DNA of 18,211 nucleotides. Source: PVC group bacterium (lineage in GTDB: Bacteria; Verrucomicrobiota; Kiritimatiellia; UBA8416; PXDI01). Below are positions 7,772-15,961 of the stretch, piece after piece. The position numbers and the translations under genes are program-made. The first letter of the stretch is position 1. Every line of letters begins with the position of its first letter. The notes under the pieces were generated by a model, which saw only the letters and a program-made list of their open reading frames with translations, searched no databases and was not told the origin of the DNA. The stretch spans positions 1-18,211 of the forward strand of contig PXDI01000314.1 of assembly GCA_003565095.1 (NCBI GenBank). Direction: 5' to 3'.

Positions 7772-8607
7772 TTATCGTCCGTATTATCATCATTGCCGGG
7801 GCGGCGGCCGATGCCGCCGGGCAGGCTGTCCATCAGGCGAGATCCGGCATCCCCGGCACGCTGTGCGGCGTCGCGTGTTATGGTTGTTCCGCGTTCGATA
7901 GTGCTTTCAACGCCGGAGCCGATTATTTCGACCCCTGATTGCAGGGCGGAGCCGGCCAGATCGGCAGAAGAGGCAATGGTTTGTGTAATCGCATTAAACA
8001 GGGCATTGAGTACCGTCATTGATATATCAAGAATCGACTGATCCTCTCCGCCGAGATTTGTTAGAGTTATATCGGGCAGCGTAAGGCTGACGGCCCGGTT
8101 GGCCAGCAGCGGTGACTGCACGGAAACCCGTGCACTGCGGATGGTCAGTTCGTCAATAATTACGGCCGGCCCCGGTGGCGTCAGCTCCGGATCCTGCTCA
8201 ATCTGCTCCTCTTCACTCTGAAGGTTTTCAATGAGTGTACCGATATTGCTGCGTCTGCCACGCAGTTCATATGTGATATGCGGAGAGTTGATTTCGATGC
8301 GATGGATGCGGATTTCATCGCTGAACAGAGAGCGGGGATTAAGGTGGATATTCATTGATCCGAAACGGAACATATTTTCAGCATTGAAATCCGGGAGATT
8401 GCCGATTACCAGGTTGGACATCGAACTTTTGCCCGAGAAGATCGACAGCGCCACATGATCAACCGTTACCGGCACCCCGAGAATGCCGGGGGCTGCGGAT
8501 TCAACCGCTGTCTTAACAATGCGTCCCGGCATAACCAATATAGCCGTCAGCAGGATCAAAAGACCGGCCAGCAGTATTCCTAATGTAATACATATTACTT
8601 TTTTCAT
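7768..8607 (-). CDS. AsmA-like membrane-anchored protein
   Basis: The 279-residue protein has one N-terminal transmembrane helix (about 4-26, ICITLGILLAGLLILLTAIL) followed by a periplasmic AsmA/DUF748-like beta-rich segment. Examples are GVPVTVDHVALSIFSGKSSMSNLVIGN and SLFSDEIRIHRIEINSPHITYE. AsmA-type proteins bridge the periplasm and are linked to outer-membrane lipid transport and biogenesis. This one is much shorter than TamB or full AsmA proteins. The C-terminal third (about 200-279) is low in order, alanine/serine-rich and ends in an acidic DDNTDDK tail. I chose the ATG at 8607 because the hydrophobic helix begins directly after it. A longer reading from 8694 would add an unlikely basic leader. 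The downstream beta-helix gene overlaps by four bases, suggesting that this protein helps place or maintain that exported protein. Confidence 0.75.
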   Translation of the reverse strand: MKKVICITLGILLAGLLILLTAILVMPGRIVKTAVESAAPGILGVPVTVDHVALSIFSGKSSMSNLVIGNLPDFNAENMFRFGSMNIHLNPRSLFSDEIRIHRIEINSPHITYELRGRRSNIGTLIENLQSEEEQIEQDPELTPPGPAVIIDELTIRSARVSVQSPLLANRAVSLTLPDITLTNLGGEDQSILDISMTVLNALFNAITQTIASSADLAGSALQSGVEIIGSGVESTIERGTTITRDAAQRAGDAGSRLMDSLPGGIGRRPGNDDNTDDK

Positions 8608-8671
8608 GTCATTCTTTCTGATAGATATAATGTTGTTATTTCGCAGCACCCTGAATATATGTTTAAAATAG

Positions 8672-8677
8672 TATAAT
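8672..8677 (+). promoter_or_regulatory. Possible -10 element for the DnaJ-like gene
   Basis: A consensus TATAAT lies 32 bases before the ATG at 8710, in the A+T-rich 102-base gap between two divergent genes. No good -35 hexamer is visible at the usual spacing, so this is a weak call. The same gap must also hold the promoter for the divergent AsmA-like operon, which I could not place. Confidence 0.3.
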
Positions 8678-8709
8678 GTTAGGTTACTTGGCAAGCGGCA
8701 ATAATTGTT

Positions 8710-9714
8710 ATGACCGGTTTGGAAAGTCCATTAATTCGCGGATACCGTGAGCTTTTGCGGGTTGGCCGTGATGCAACTGCCGATGAAATCAGGCAGTCTT
8801 ACCGTCAATTGGCAAAGATATACCATCCTGACGTAAATTCAGCGCCGGAAGCGGCGGCAGTGTTTGCGCGGATTAATGATGCTTATGAGGCGTTGCTTGA
8901 TAAAAGCCGTTTAAAACAGATCAATCTTGATTATACCGAAGGCCGTTACGCCGAGCCGTGTGTTGCCGGTCTGCCGTTTCATGTCGGTTCATTTTTCGGG
9001 CACCGTTTTGCGGGGCAGACCGACGGACGTACCCAGGATCCGGAAGATTTTCCCTGGTGGGAGGCGCGGCCGCCGTTGCACATCGACGAACGGGGGAATT
9101 CGTACTATGAGAAACATACAGAATCGCATATCTCAATACTTGATGATCCTTCATTAGATTTGGTGGAGGTCATTTTTGCCGGATCATTACGGATCGATGA
9201 CGAAATAACGCTTTATAAGGCATTTCGTGCACACGAGTTTGCCGAACTGCCATGGTTTGTGCTTAATAATGAGGGTATTGTGCATTTTCTGAATCGTGAT
9301 ATTGAAGGTGCGCTGCGGTGTTATGAAGAGTTGAACAAGCGGATTCCCAATAATATTGTTTTTCTGTATCGGCTTGGGTTATGCCATCAACTTGCGGCTT
9401 TCATGCATATGCAACCAAGTTTTTTGAGGGGGTTGCAGCCTGAACGCAGGCATGTCAGAGAGGCGGTGAGGTGTTACCGTGAAGCGATCAGTCTGGGAGA
9501 AAACCGATTGCACATGCCGCAGCGCTGCCTCACCATCCGCAAGACTCTGGCTGATTTACTGGCGGCCAGCGGACGGAACTGGTTGTCTTACAACGAGTGG
9601 AACAAAATTAAGCTTTTGGCGCCCGAGTGCCTTGAGGCTGAATCAAAGCGTGCTTTGACCAAACCGGGGGTAGTCGCTTTACTGGAAGACCGGACTGAGC
9701 GGAGAAGGGGATAG
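8710..9714 (+). CDS. DnaJ-domain protein with TPR-like C-terminal part
   Basis: Residues about 10-68 are a J domain with helix II basic residues (IRQSYRQLAKIY), the obligatory HPD tripeptide (39-41) and helix III (AVFARINDAYEALLD). It should stimulate the ATPase of an Hsp70 (DnaK) partner. There is no Gly/Phe-rich stretch or CxxCxGxG zinc repeat, so it is not a canonical DnaJ but a J-protein with a special client. The C-terminal half has tetratricopeptide-like helical pairs (NNEGIVHFLNRDIEGALRCYEELNKRIPNNIVFLYRLGLCHQLA and a following REAVRCYREAISLGENR). The middle (about 75-150) is rich in aromatic and charged residues and I do not recognise it. The total is 334 residues. No clear Shine-Dalgarno precedes the ATG. 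The stop is separated by one base from the peptidase gene start, so the pair is translationally coupled and may work together in protein turnover. Confidence 0.8.
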   Translation: MTGLESPLIRGYRELLRVGRDATADEIRQSYRQLAKIYHPDVNSAPEAAAVFARINDAYEALLDKSRLKQINLDYTEGRYAEPCVAGLPFHVGSFFGHRFAGQTDGRTQDPEDFPWWEARPPLHIDERGNSYYEKHTESHISILDDPSLDLVEVIFAGSLRIDDEITLYKAFRAHEFAELPWFVLNNEGIVHFLNRDIEGALRCYEELNKRIPNNIVFLYRLGLCHQLAAFMHMQPSFLRGLQPERRHVREAVRCYREAISLGENRLHMPQRCLTIRKTLADLLAASGRNWLSYNEWNKIKLLAPECLEAESKRALTKPGVVALLEDRTERRRG

Positions 9715-9715
9715 C

Positions 9716-11791
9716 ATGAGAGAAGATTACGTTGACTGTTATATCAGTCCGGCATCGCATCCGCGGTTTGATATAATTAATGCAGCCGCTGCCGGGCCGG
9801 CTTTACGGACAGCCTTGAATGCCGCCAATGCCGGACTGGAACAGCTTGAGCGGCGAGCTGTGCCGGAATGGCAGGCGCTGATGGAACCGCTTTATGAGTT
9901 GTGTGCGCCGGTTGAGTACGGGTGGGGGCTGGTGCATCATTATCTTTCGGTAATGAACAATGACCAGTGGCGGGAGGTGGAGGAGGGCTTGCAGCCGGAA
10001 ATGGTGGCATTTAATTTACGCGTCACTCAGAGCCGGCCGCTTTTCTCTGCAATGGAAGCGTTATATCTGGCTGCTGATCAACATGGATTGGATCCGGCGC
10101 AAAGGCGCATTCTGGAAAGTTCACTGCGCCGGGCGCGATTATCGGGCGTTGCCCTGGACGGCTCTCAAAAGCAGCGTTTCAATGATAACAAGCGTAATCT
10201 GGCCAAACTGTCAATGCAGTTTCAAAACAATCTGCTTGATGCCACAAAAGCTTACGGCCTGCAACTGACAACTGTTGCGGAGGTTGAAGGCTTGCCGCGC
10301 TCTTTACTGGTTATGGCAGCCGAAGCAGCGCAGGCCGCCGGCAATGCCGATGCTCATACCGACAGCGGTCCATGGCGCATAACCCTTGAGCAGCCATCCT
10401 TTATCCCTTTCATGAAATACAGCAAAAGGCGTGATTTGCGTGAAAAACTGTATCGCGCCTACATCACACGTGCATCATCGGGAACGACGGATAATAGCAC
10501 TATTCTGGAAGAGATTCTGAAGCTGCGTTGTGAGCAGGCGCATCTGCTGGGATATGACTCATATGCCCAGATCAGTCTTTCCTGTAAAATGGCCGGATCT
10601 CCGCCAGAGGCACTGGCGCTGATGGAAGAGCTGCGCGGTGCATGTTACGAATCCGGTCGGCGGGAGTTTGATGAGCTTTCAGACTATGCGGCCGGACTGG
10701 AAGGAGAGCTGCCGTTACGGCACTGGGATATTGCCTACTGGACTGATCTGCGCCGCGATGCGCTGTTTTCTTTTTCTGATGAAATGCTCAGACCATATTT
10801 CCCGCTGGAAAAGGTGCTGGACGGGATGTTCACACTGGTGCAGCAGCTATTCAATGTCAGGGTTAACCAGGCTGACGGAAAATTTCCGGTATGGCATCCG
10901 GATGTCCGGTTTTTTGAGGTGAGTGATGAAGACGGGCGGCCGCTGGCTTCATTTTATCTTGACCCTTACAGTCGTCCCGAGACCAAGCGCGGCGGCGCAT
11001 GGATGAGTCCGGCCTTTACGAGGCGACGGCTTCCGGACGGCAGGCTGGAGCTGCCGGTGGCTTATCTGGTCTGCAATCAGTCAAGACCTTCCGACGGTAA
11101 GCCATCGCTGATGACGCCGGCTGAAGTGCAGACTTTGCTGCACGAGTTCGGACATGCTTTGCAGCATATGCTTACTACGGTAGACTATCCAGATGCCGCG
11201 GGCATTAATAATATTGAATGGGATGCTGTGGAGATTTGCAGCCAGTTTATGGAGAATTGGCTGTATGAGGATATCGCCCGTCCGTTATTGAGCAGTCATT
11301 TTGAATCGGGCCAACCTGTTCCGCAGGAGCTTTTCATGCAGTTGCGTCAATCGCGCACCTTCATGGCGGCAACCGCCATGTTACGTCAGTTGTATTTCTC
11401 ATTGCTGGATCTGAATTTACATATGAGCAGGCAGGTAAGCGATGAAGAGATTGCCGGAATGCAGGCGCGGGTCGCTAAGCAGACGCTGATCATGCCGCCG
11501 TTGCCGGAAGACCGTTTTCTATGCGGTTTCTCGCATATCTTTGCGGGCGGATATGCCGCGGGGTATTACAGTTATAAATGGGCGGAGGTGCTTGCTGCGG
11601 ATGTTTTCGCGGCGTTTGAAGAAGCCGGAACCGGAAATCCGGCGGCACTGCGCTCAACCGGCAGCAAGCTTCGTGAAACTTTTCTTGCCAAGGGAGGTGC
11701 GGTTCATCCCGCCGAAGTCTTTAAGCAGTTCAGGGGGCGGGAACCTGATATTCGGCCTTTGTTAAGGCAGCATGGTATCAGCAGCTCATGA
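9716..11791 (+). CDS. M3 family zinc oligopeptidase, oligopeptidase A (OpdA/PrlC)-like
   Basis: This 691-residue cytoplasmic metallopeptidase would cut short peptides, for example signal-peptide fragments. The zinc site is HEFGH (476-480), with the third ligand E506 inside WDAVEICSQFMENW, the M3A signature most like OpdA. The C-terminal substrate-binding segment carries H607 and a tyrosine cluster (GGYAAGYYSYKW, 611-622), matching the transition-state-stabilising residues known in thimet oligopeptidase. All catalytic residues are present and the length is normal. There is no signal peptide. The ATG follows GGAGAAGGGG. It is the second gene of the DnaJ-like operon. Its stop shares the hexamer TCATGA with the convergent Nudix gene. 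Family assignment is secure; the exact subtype (OpdA versus Dcp-like) is a judgement by motif. Confidence 0.93.
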   Translation: MREDYVDCYISPASHPRFDIINAAAAGPALRTALNAANAGLEQLERRAVPEWQALMEPLYELCAPVEYGWGLVHHYLSVMNNDQWREVEEGLQPEMVAFNLRVTQSRPLFSAMEALYLAADQHGLDPAQRRILESSLRRARLSGVALDGSQKQRFNDNKRNLAKLSMQFQNNLLDATKAYGLQLTTVAEVEGLPRSLLVMAAEAAQAAGNADAHTDSGPWRITLEQPSFIPFMKYSKRRDLREKLYRAYITRASSGTTDNSTILEEILKLRCEQAHLLGYDSYAQISLSCKMAGSPPEALALMEELRGACYESGRREFDELSDYAAGLEGELPLRHWDIAYWTDLRRDALFSFSDEMLRPYFPLEKVLDGMFTLVQQLFNVRVNQADGKFPVWHPDVRFFEVSDEDGRPLASFYLDPYSRPETKRGGAWMSPAFTRRRLPDGRLELPVAYLVCNQSRPSDGKPSLMTPAEVQTLLHEFGHALQHMLTTVDYPDAAGINNIEWDAVEICSQFMENWLYEDIARPLLSSHFESGQPVPQELFMQLRQSRTFMAATAMLRQLYFSLLDLNLHMSRQVSDEEIAGMQARVAKQTLIMPPLPEDRFLCGFSHIFAGGYAAGYYSYKWAEVLAADVFAAFEEAGTGNPAALRSTGSKLRETFLAKGGAVHPAEVFKQFRGREPDIRPLLRQHGISSS

Positions 11792-12301
11792 CTGGATGAG
11801 TTCATAATCAACCATGTGATCATCGTCAAAGATGAAATATCCGCGAAACAGGGTGTCATTCAGCAGCAACGGCAGCCATTCACGGTCGTCACGCCACATG
11901 CGTTCATATGGGATGGCGTCGCGCTCGACCCACATCGGTTTGGCTTCACCGGTCTCGCGTGGTGTTCCCCGGTAACCGGCGGCTTTGAACACCGTGCAGA
12001 AAAGCTTGAGTCCATCCACAAACTGGAAATAGAGTTCACCGGCGAATTTTGCGTCAAGCGGGGTGATGCATACCTCTTCTTCGGTTTCACGGATTGCCGC
12101 CTGCTGCGGGGTTTCGCCGGGTTCCAGTCTGCCGCCGGGCGCATTGATTTTTCCGGCGCCCAGACCGCGTTTCTTTTCAATCAGCAGCATGCTTGTGCCG
12201 TGGCACACAAACAACAGTGTTGCGCGCTGGTCGGGTTGCCACGTCTTCCAGTTGATGGCACCGACGCTGCCGGGGACGGTATTTTGATTTTCAGAATGCA
12301 T
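11786..12301 (-). CDS. Nudix hydrolase, MTH1/8-oxo-dGTPase-like
   Basis: The 171-residue protein carries a Nudix box from G57 to I79: G57-x5-E63-x7-R71-E72-T73-E74-E75-E76-V77-C78-I79. The metal-binding glutamates E72, E75 and E76 are intact. The usual glycine near the end of the box is C78. The preceding KKRGLGAGKINAPGG and the following LKLFCTVF resemble human MTH1, which hydrolyses oxidised purine nucleoside triphosphates. A sanitation role is therefore likely. The start ATG at 12301 has a weak GAGG about twelve bases upstream. It is a single-gene transcript on the minus strand, divergent from the DHODH-like gene. Its last codon and stop lie in the TCATGA hexamer shared with the peptidase gene. 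Substrate choice among Nudix enzymes cannot be fixed from sequence alone. Confidence 0.87.
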   Translation of the reverse strand: MHSENQNTVPGSVGAINWKTWQPDQRATLLFVCHGTSMLLIEKKRGLGAGKINAPGGRLEPGETPQQAAIRETEEEVCITPLDAKFAGELYFQFVDGLKLFCTVFKAAGYRGTPRETGEAKPMWVERDAIPYERMWRDDREWLPLLLNDTLFRGYFIFDDDHMVDYELIQS

Positions 12302-12353
12302 TTACAGAACTTGCCTCAATTCATTGTCTGCGTCAAGTTACGTATGTAATTGC

Positions 12354-12382
12354 TTGTTTGGCGGGGGGAATGGGGGTAAAGT
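12354..12382 (+). promoter_or_regulatory. Possible sigma70-type promoter for the DHODH-like operon
   Basis: TTGTTT (12354-12359) and TAAAGT (12377-12382) are separated by exactly 17 bases and lie about 50 bases before the start codon. Both hexamers are imperfect matches, and the spacer is unusually G-rich. This is a weak call, made because the divergent arrangement requires a promoter somewhere in this 131-base gap. Confidence 0.25.
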
Positions 12383-12416
12383 GCTAACTGTATCTTTTTA
12401 TGGATAATGGGGTACC

Positions 12417-12424
12417 GGAAGGAG
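12417..12424 (+). promoter_or_regulatory. Ribosome binding site that fixes the start of the DHODH-like gene
   Basis: GGAAGGAG sits eight bases before the ATG at 12433. An in-frame ATG at 12400 lacks such a site and would add eleven residues not expected in the family, so the start at 12433 is preferred. Confidence 0.75.
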
Positions 12425-12432
12425 TACAGGTT

Positions 12433-13425
12433 ATGGGGAAAGTTGATCTTTCGACTAATTACATGGGGCTTAAGTTCCGCAATCCTTTAGTGGCCGGCAG
12501 TTCGTCACTGACGATTGATACGGCCAAGGTGAAAAAACTGGTGGAGGCCGGCGTAGGCGGGATTGTTTTGAAGTCGCTTTTCGAGGAGCAGATCCGGGCG
12601 GAAAGCAGTGAAATGTACGATGCGCTGGTTGCTGATTCGCATCCTGAGGCGCTTGAATATTTGCAGGCCGACCTGCCGATGCGGATGGGGCCCTCCCGTT
12701 ACCTTGAGCATCTATCTGAAATCAAGGGTGCCGTGGATGTTCCGGTGCTGGCCAGCGTGAATTGTGTTACACCCAATGAGTGGCCCTTGTTTGCGCGTCA
12801 GCTTGAAGCAGCCGGTGCAGATGGTCTGGAAATCAATGTATATGACATTGCTGATGACCCGGAGATTGCCGGTCCCGAAGTTGAGGAGCGCCATCTGGCC
12901 ATGCTGCGTGCTGTCAAAGCGGCGGTTGATGTTCCGGTTGCCGTCAAAATCGCGCCGTTTTACTCCAGCCCGCTGCATTTTATGAAAAGGCTTTCCGATA
13001 ACGGGGCGGATGCAATTGTGCTGTTCAACCGTTTCTTCCAGCCGGATATCGATATTCATACCATGTCATTGCAGCCGTCATTGAATCTTTCGCATCCAAC
13101 AGATCTGCTGATGCCTTTGCGCTGGCTTGCAATGGCCCGTGATGTGGTTGATTGCGATCTTTGTCTTACCACCGGCGTGCACGATTCCCGCGGACTGACC
13201 AAGGCGCTTCTGTCGGGAGCCAATGCGGTCCAGATTGCATCGGTACTGTATGTCAAGGAGATGGCGGTTGTGGGGACAATGCTAGAGGGTCTGGAGAAGT
13301 GGATGGAACCGCGCGGTTACGGCAGACTGGATGATTTCCGCGGGCGGATGTCTGCCTCACGTTTGACTGATCAGAAGGGTTTTGAAAGGGCGCATTACAT
13401 GAAGGCGCTGGTAGGGGCTAGTTAA
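12433..13425 (+). CDS. Dihydroorotate dehydrogenase-like flavoprotein (function uncertain)
   Basis: The 330-residue protein is a complete FMN-binding TIM barrel of the DHODH-like group. It begins with the family pattern DLSTNYMGLKFRNPLVAGSSSLT, has the barrel lysine in VPVAVKIAPF (K172), and phosphate-binding loops near TTGVHDSRG (246-254) and GANAVQIASVLY (262-273). In true class 1 enzymes the region after the ELN strand reads NLSCPN with a catalytic Cys, or Ser in class 2. Here it reads EINVYDIADDPEIAG (133-147) with neither, so the classical dihydroorotate oxidation chemistry is doubtful. These proteins are usually annotated simply as 'dihydroorotate dehydrogenase-like'. It is the first gene of a tight run with rseP (three bases apart). 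No other pyrimidine gene is in the window. Fold is sure, role unknown. Confidence 0.88.
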   Translation: MGKVDLSTNYMGLKFRNPLVAGSSSLTIDTAKVKKLVEAGVGGIVLKSLFEEQIRAESSEMYDALVADSHPEALEYLQADLPMRMGPSRYLEHLSEIKGAVDVPVLASVNCVTPNEWPLFARQLEAAGADGLEINVYDIADDPEIAGPEVEERHLAMLRAVKAAVDVPVAVKIAPFYSSPLHFMKRLSDNGADAIVLFNRFFQPDIDIHTMSLQPSLNLSHPTDLLMPLRWLAMARDVVDCDLCLTTGVHDSRGLTKALLSGANAVQIASVLYVKEMAVVGTMLEGLEKWMEPRGYGRLDDFRGRMSASRLTDQKGFERAHYMKALVGAS

Positions 13426-13428
13426 AGT

Positions 13429-14838
13429 ATGCTTGGTACAGTAATTCGCGGTATTCCTGATGTGATTGTTCTGATTGTGGTGTTCAGCATCACTATCTTT
13501 GTTCATGAGCTGGGTCATTTTATTGCCGCAATAAAATGCGGCATGATTGTGGATGTTTTCTCGATCGGTTTCGGTCCGGCCATTTGGAAACGGCGTCACA
13601 ACGGGGTGCTGTATAAAATCGGCTGGATACCTTTTGGCGGATATGTTGCCTTGCCGCAGCTTGATCCGGCCGGGATGGACAAAGTTCAGGGTGGGCATGC
13701 GGAGCCCGGGCCGGACGGTGAGACCGTGCGGGTCATTCCGGATGTTTCCCCATGGAAGAAGGTGATTGTAGCCGTCTCGGGTGTGGCCGGTAATTTATTG
13801 CTGGCGGTTGTGCTGGCCTGGGTTATTTTTCTTGGTCCGCATCCTGATGATCCTGATGCAAGCGGAAGAACTGTCATTGGTTTTGTCAGTGAAAACACCC
13901 CGGCATATGCAGCCGGGCTGCGCGCCGGGGATAAGGTGCTGGCGGTTAACAACAAACCGGTTTCAAGCTGGCATGATTTTATGATTGAATGCGCTTTGGG
14001 TGCTGACCGGGGGAACCGTATATCATTGCGGGTTTTATCTTCAGGTGAAGAGCGTGAGCTTGTTATAGAAACTGAAGCTAATGTGATGGGAGTGCAGGTG
14101 CTTGAGGGCGTGGAGCGCGAGCTGCTCACCGTGATTGTTGGGGTGCTGGAGGGCGGTGCGGCGCATGCCGCCGGGTTCATGCCTGAAGACCGGGTGATCA
14201 GTGTGGATGACGAATCCATCACCAGTGTACAGCATTTCATGGATATGATAAATGAGGCTGGTGGGCAGCGGGTAACGGTTGATGTTGAACGTGACGGCCG
14301 GCGTGTAGCGCTTGAAGTAGAGCCGCGGTTTAACGAAGAATACGGCCGGGCGATGATTGGTGTGCGTGTTGAACCGGCTGAAGAGGGCATCATGCCATGG
14401 ATGGTGCATAAGAACCCCTGGGCGCAGATCAGGGCCGATGCCTCCGGTATTTTCAGAATCCTGCGTGCGCTGGTCACCCCGCGGGAATCAAAGCATGCGG
14501 CACAGGGTCTGGGGGGGCCGATTATGATTTTCGCCACCCTCTGGATCTCTATCCGCAGCAGCATGCTGAATGCTGTCGGTTTTCTGCGGTTTCTCAATGT
14601 AAATCTGGCAATCTTGAATATGCTGCCGATACCGGTACTTGACGGGGGGCATCTGGTCTTTGCGCTGTGGGAGGGGATTACCCGGCGCAGGGTTCATCCT
14701 AAACTCGTCAATACGCTGGTGAACTTCTTTGCCTTTCTGCTGATCGCAGCCTTGCTTTTATTGACATACCGCGACATTACGCGGATTTCGCGGTTTTTCC
14801 CGATGTTCCGCAGTGCCGCGGAGGAACCGGCTGAATAA
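13429..14838 (+). CDS. rseP: Site-2 zinc metalloprotease RseP
   Basis: RseP is an inner-membrane intramembrane protease that cuts anti-sigma factors and clears signal-peptide remnants. The first transmembrane helix holds the zinc motif HELGH (26-30). The last helical part carries NMLPIPVLDGGHL, with the third ligand D405 in LDGG. Between them are two PDZ domains, at about 155-215 (VSENTPAYAAGLRAGDKVLAVNNKPV) and 225-300 (VLEGGAAHAAGFMPEDRVISVDDESI). These sit in the periplasm and gate substrate entry. A C-terminal helix (LVNFFAFLLIAALLLLTYRDI) is also present. At 469 residues it is close to the E. coli length. The ATG is three bases after the preceding stop, with a weak upstream GGGG as ribosome site, so coupling is likely. 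It precedes ispG, a frequent arrangement in bacteria. The commonly adjacent dxr gene is absent. Confidence 0.95.
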   Translation: MLGTVIRGIPDVIVLIVVFSITIFVHELGHFIAAIKCGMIVDVFSIGFGPAIWKRRHNGVLYKIGWIPFGGYVALPQLDPAGMDKVQGGHAEPGPDGETVRVIPDVSPWKKVIVAVSGVAGNLLLAVVLAWVIFLGPHPDDPDASGRTVIGFVSENTPAYAAGLRAGDKVLAVNNKPVSSWHDFMIECALGADRGNRISLRVLSSGEERELVIETEANVMGVQVLEGVERELLTVIVGVLEGGAAHAAGFMPEDRVISVDDESITSVQHFMDMINEAGGQRVTVDVERDGRRVALEVEPRFNEEYGRAMIGVRVEPAEEGIMPWMVHKNPWAQIRADASGIFRILRALVTPRESKHAAQGLGGPIMIFATLWISIRSSMLNAVGFLRFLNVNLAILNMLPIPVLDGGHLVFALWEGITRRRVHPKLVNTLVNFFAFLLIAALLLLTYRDITRISRFFPMFRSAAEEPAE

Positions 14839-14863
14839 TCAGCACCGTTTCAGCGGGATTGCT

Positions 14864-15961
14864 ATGATGAATGCAGATAACCATATGCGCAAAAAGACCC
14901 GCCGGATCATGCTTGGTAATCTGGCGGTCGGCGGCGGCGCGCCCGTGTCGGTACAAACCATGACCAAGACCGATACACGTGATGTTGATGCGACCGTTTC
15001 ACAGATAAGCAGAATTGAAGCGGCTGGCTGCGATATAGTCCGACTGGCCGTTGTTGATGAAGATGCCGCCCGTGCCTTGCGTGATATCAAAATGCAGACA
15101 GCTATGCCGCTGATTGCCGATATTCACTTTAATCACCGGCTGGCATTGCTGGCGATTGAGTCGGGTGTTGACGGTTTACGGATTAATCCGGGGAATATTG
15201 GCGGTAGCGGTAATGTCAAAGAGGTGGTTTCCGCTGCGCGGGAGCGCAGACTTCCGATCAGAATCGGGGTTAACAGCGGATCAATCGAACCGGCGATAGA
15301 GGCCCGTTACGGCAATACTGCCGAAGCGTTGGTAGAGAGTGCGCTCGGGCATGTGGCGCTGCTGGAAGAGCTGGATTATCATGAAATCAAAATATCGGTA
15401 AAGGCTTCGGATGTCATCCGCACCCTTGCTGCATACCGCTTGCTTTCCGCGCGCTGTGATTATCCGTTACATCTCGGGGTTACCGAGGCCGGAACGTTTC
15501 TGGCCGGAACGGTCCGTTCTTCACTGGGCATAGGCATTCTGCTCAGTGAAGGGATAGGTGACACCATCCGGGTTTCCTTGACAGATACGCCTGAACGGGA
15601 AGTCGCGGTTGGTCTTGAGCTGTTGCGTGCGCTTGAACTGCGCGCGGGAGGGGCTGCGGTAATTTCATGTCCGACCTGTGGCAGAGTGCAGGTGGATGTG
15701 GCCGGCCTGGCCGGTGAGGTGGAAGTTGCGTTGGAAAGTTTTTACCGTGATAGCCCGGTTGTGCGCAGACCGGTTGTCGCGGTGATGGGTTGCATGGTCA
15801 ACGGGCCGGGCGAGGCGCGGCATGCGGATATTGCCCTGGCCGGCGGGCAGGGGAAATATGCTTTGTACCGTAATGGCGAGATGATTTGTACGGTTAATGA
15901 AAAAGACGCATTACAGACCTTGATAAAGACAGTGGAGGAGTGGTGTGCCGATGTCAGTTGA
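14864..15961 (+). CDS. ispG: 4-hydroxy-3-methylbut-2-en-1-yl diphosphate synthase IspG
   Basis: IspG reduces MEcPP to HMBPP, the penultimate step of the non-mevalonate isoprenoid pathway, using a [4Fe-4S] cluster. The N-terminal TIM barrel shows the family pattern GGGAPVSVQTMTKTDTRDVDATVSQI, IADIHFNHRLAL and GLRINPGNIGG. The C-terminal cluster domain has C269 and C272 (SCPTCGR), C310 (MGCMVNGPGE) and the fourth ligand E317, with the same seven-residue C-to-E spacing as in E. coli. All key residues are present. I placed the start at the ATG at 14864. An upstream GTG at 14813 would overlap rseP and add an atypical leader, and an ATG at 14885 is also possible. The bacterial-length form (about 365 residues) lacks the long insertion seen in plants and some PVC lineages. 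It lies 25 bases after rseP. Confidence 0.96.
   Translation: MMNADNHMRKKTRRIMLGNLAVGGGAPVSVQTMTKTDTRDVDATVSQISRIEAAGCDIVRLAVVDEDAARALRDIKMQTAMPLIADIHFNHRLALLAIESGVDGLRINPGNIGGSGNVKEVVSAARERRLPIRIGVNSGSIEPAIEARYGNTAEALVESALGHVALLEELDYHEIKISVKASDVIRTLAAYRLLSARCDYPLHLGVTEAGTFLAGTVRSSLGIGILLSEGIGDTIRVSLTDTPEREVAVGLELLRALELRAGGAAVISCPTCGRVQVDVAGLAGEVEVALESFYRDSPVVRRPVVAVMGCMVNGPGEARHADIALAGGQGKYALYRNGEMICTVNEKDALQTLIKTVEEWCADVS
15934..15940 (+). promoter_or_regulatory. Ribosome binding site inside ispG for the T2SF-domain gene
   Basis: GGAGGAG lies within the last codons of ispG, ten bases before the ATG at 15951. It supports that ATG over the GTG at 15945, and it supports genuine translation of the short downstream gene. 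Confidence 0.65.

Noticed and set aside
12433..13425. Calling this gene pyrD
   Set aside because: The NLSCPN catalytic segment is missing and no pyrimidine genes are nearby.
13686..14597. Long open frame antisense to rseP (about 300 codons)
   Set aside because: The translation is rich in Ser, Pro and Thr with no recognisable domain, and it lies opposite a strongly conserved rseP. It is a codon-bias shadow.
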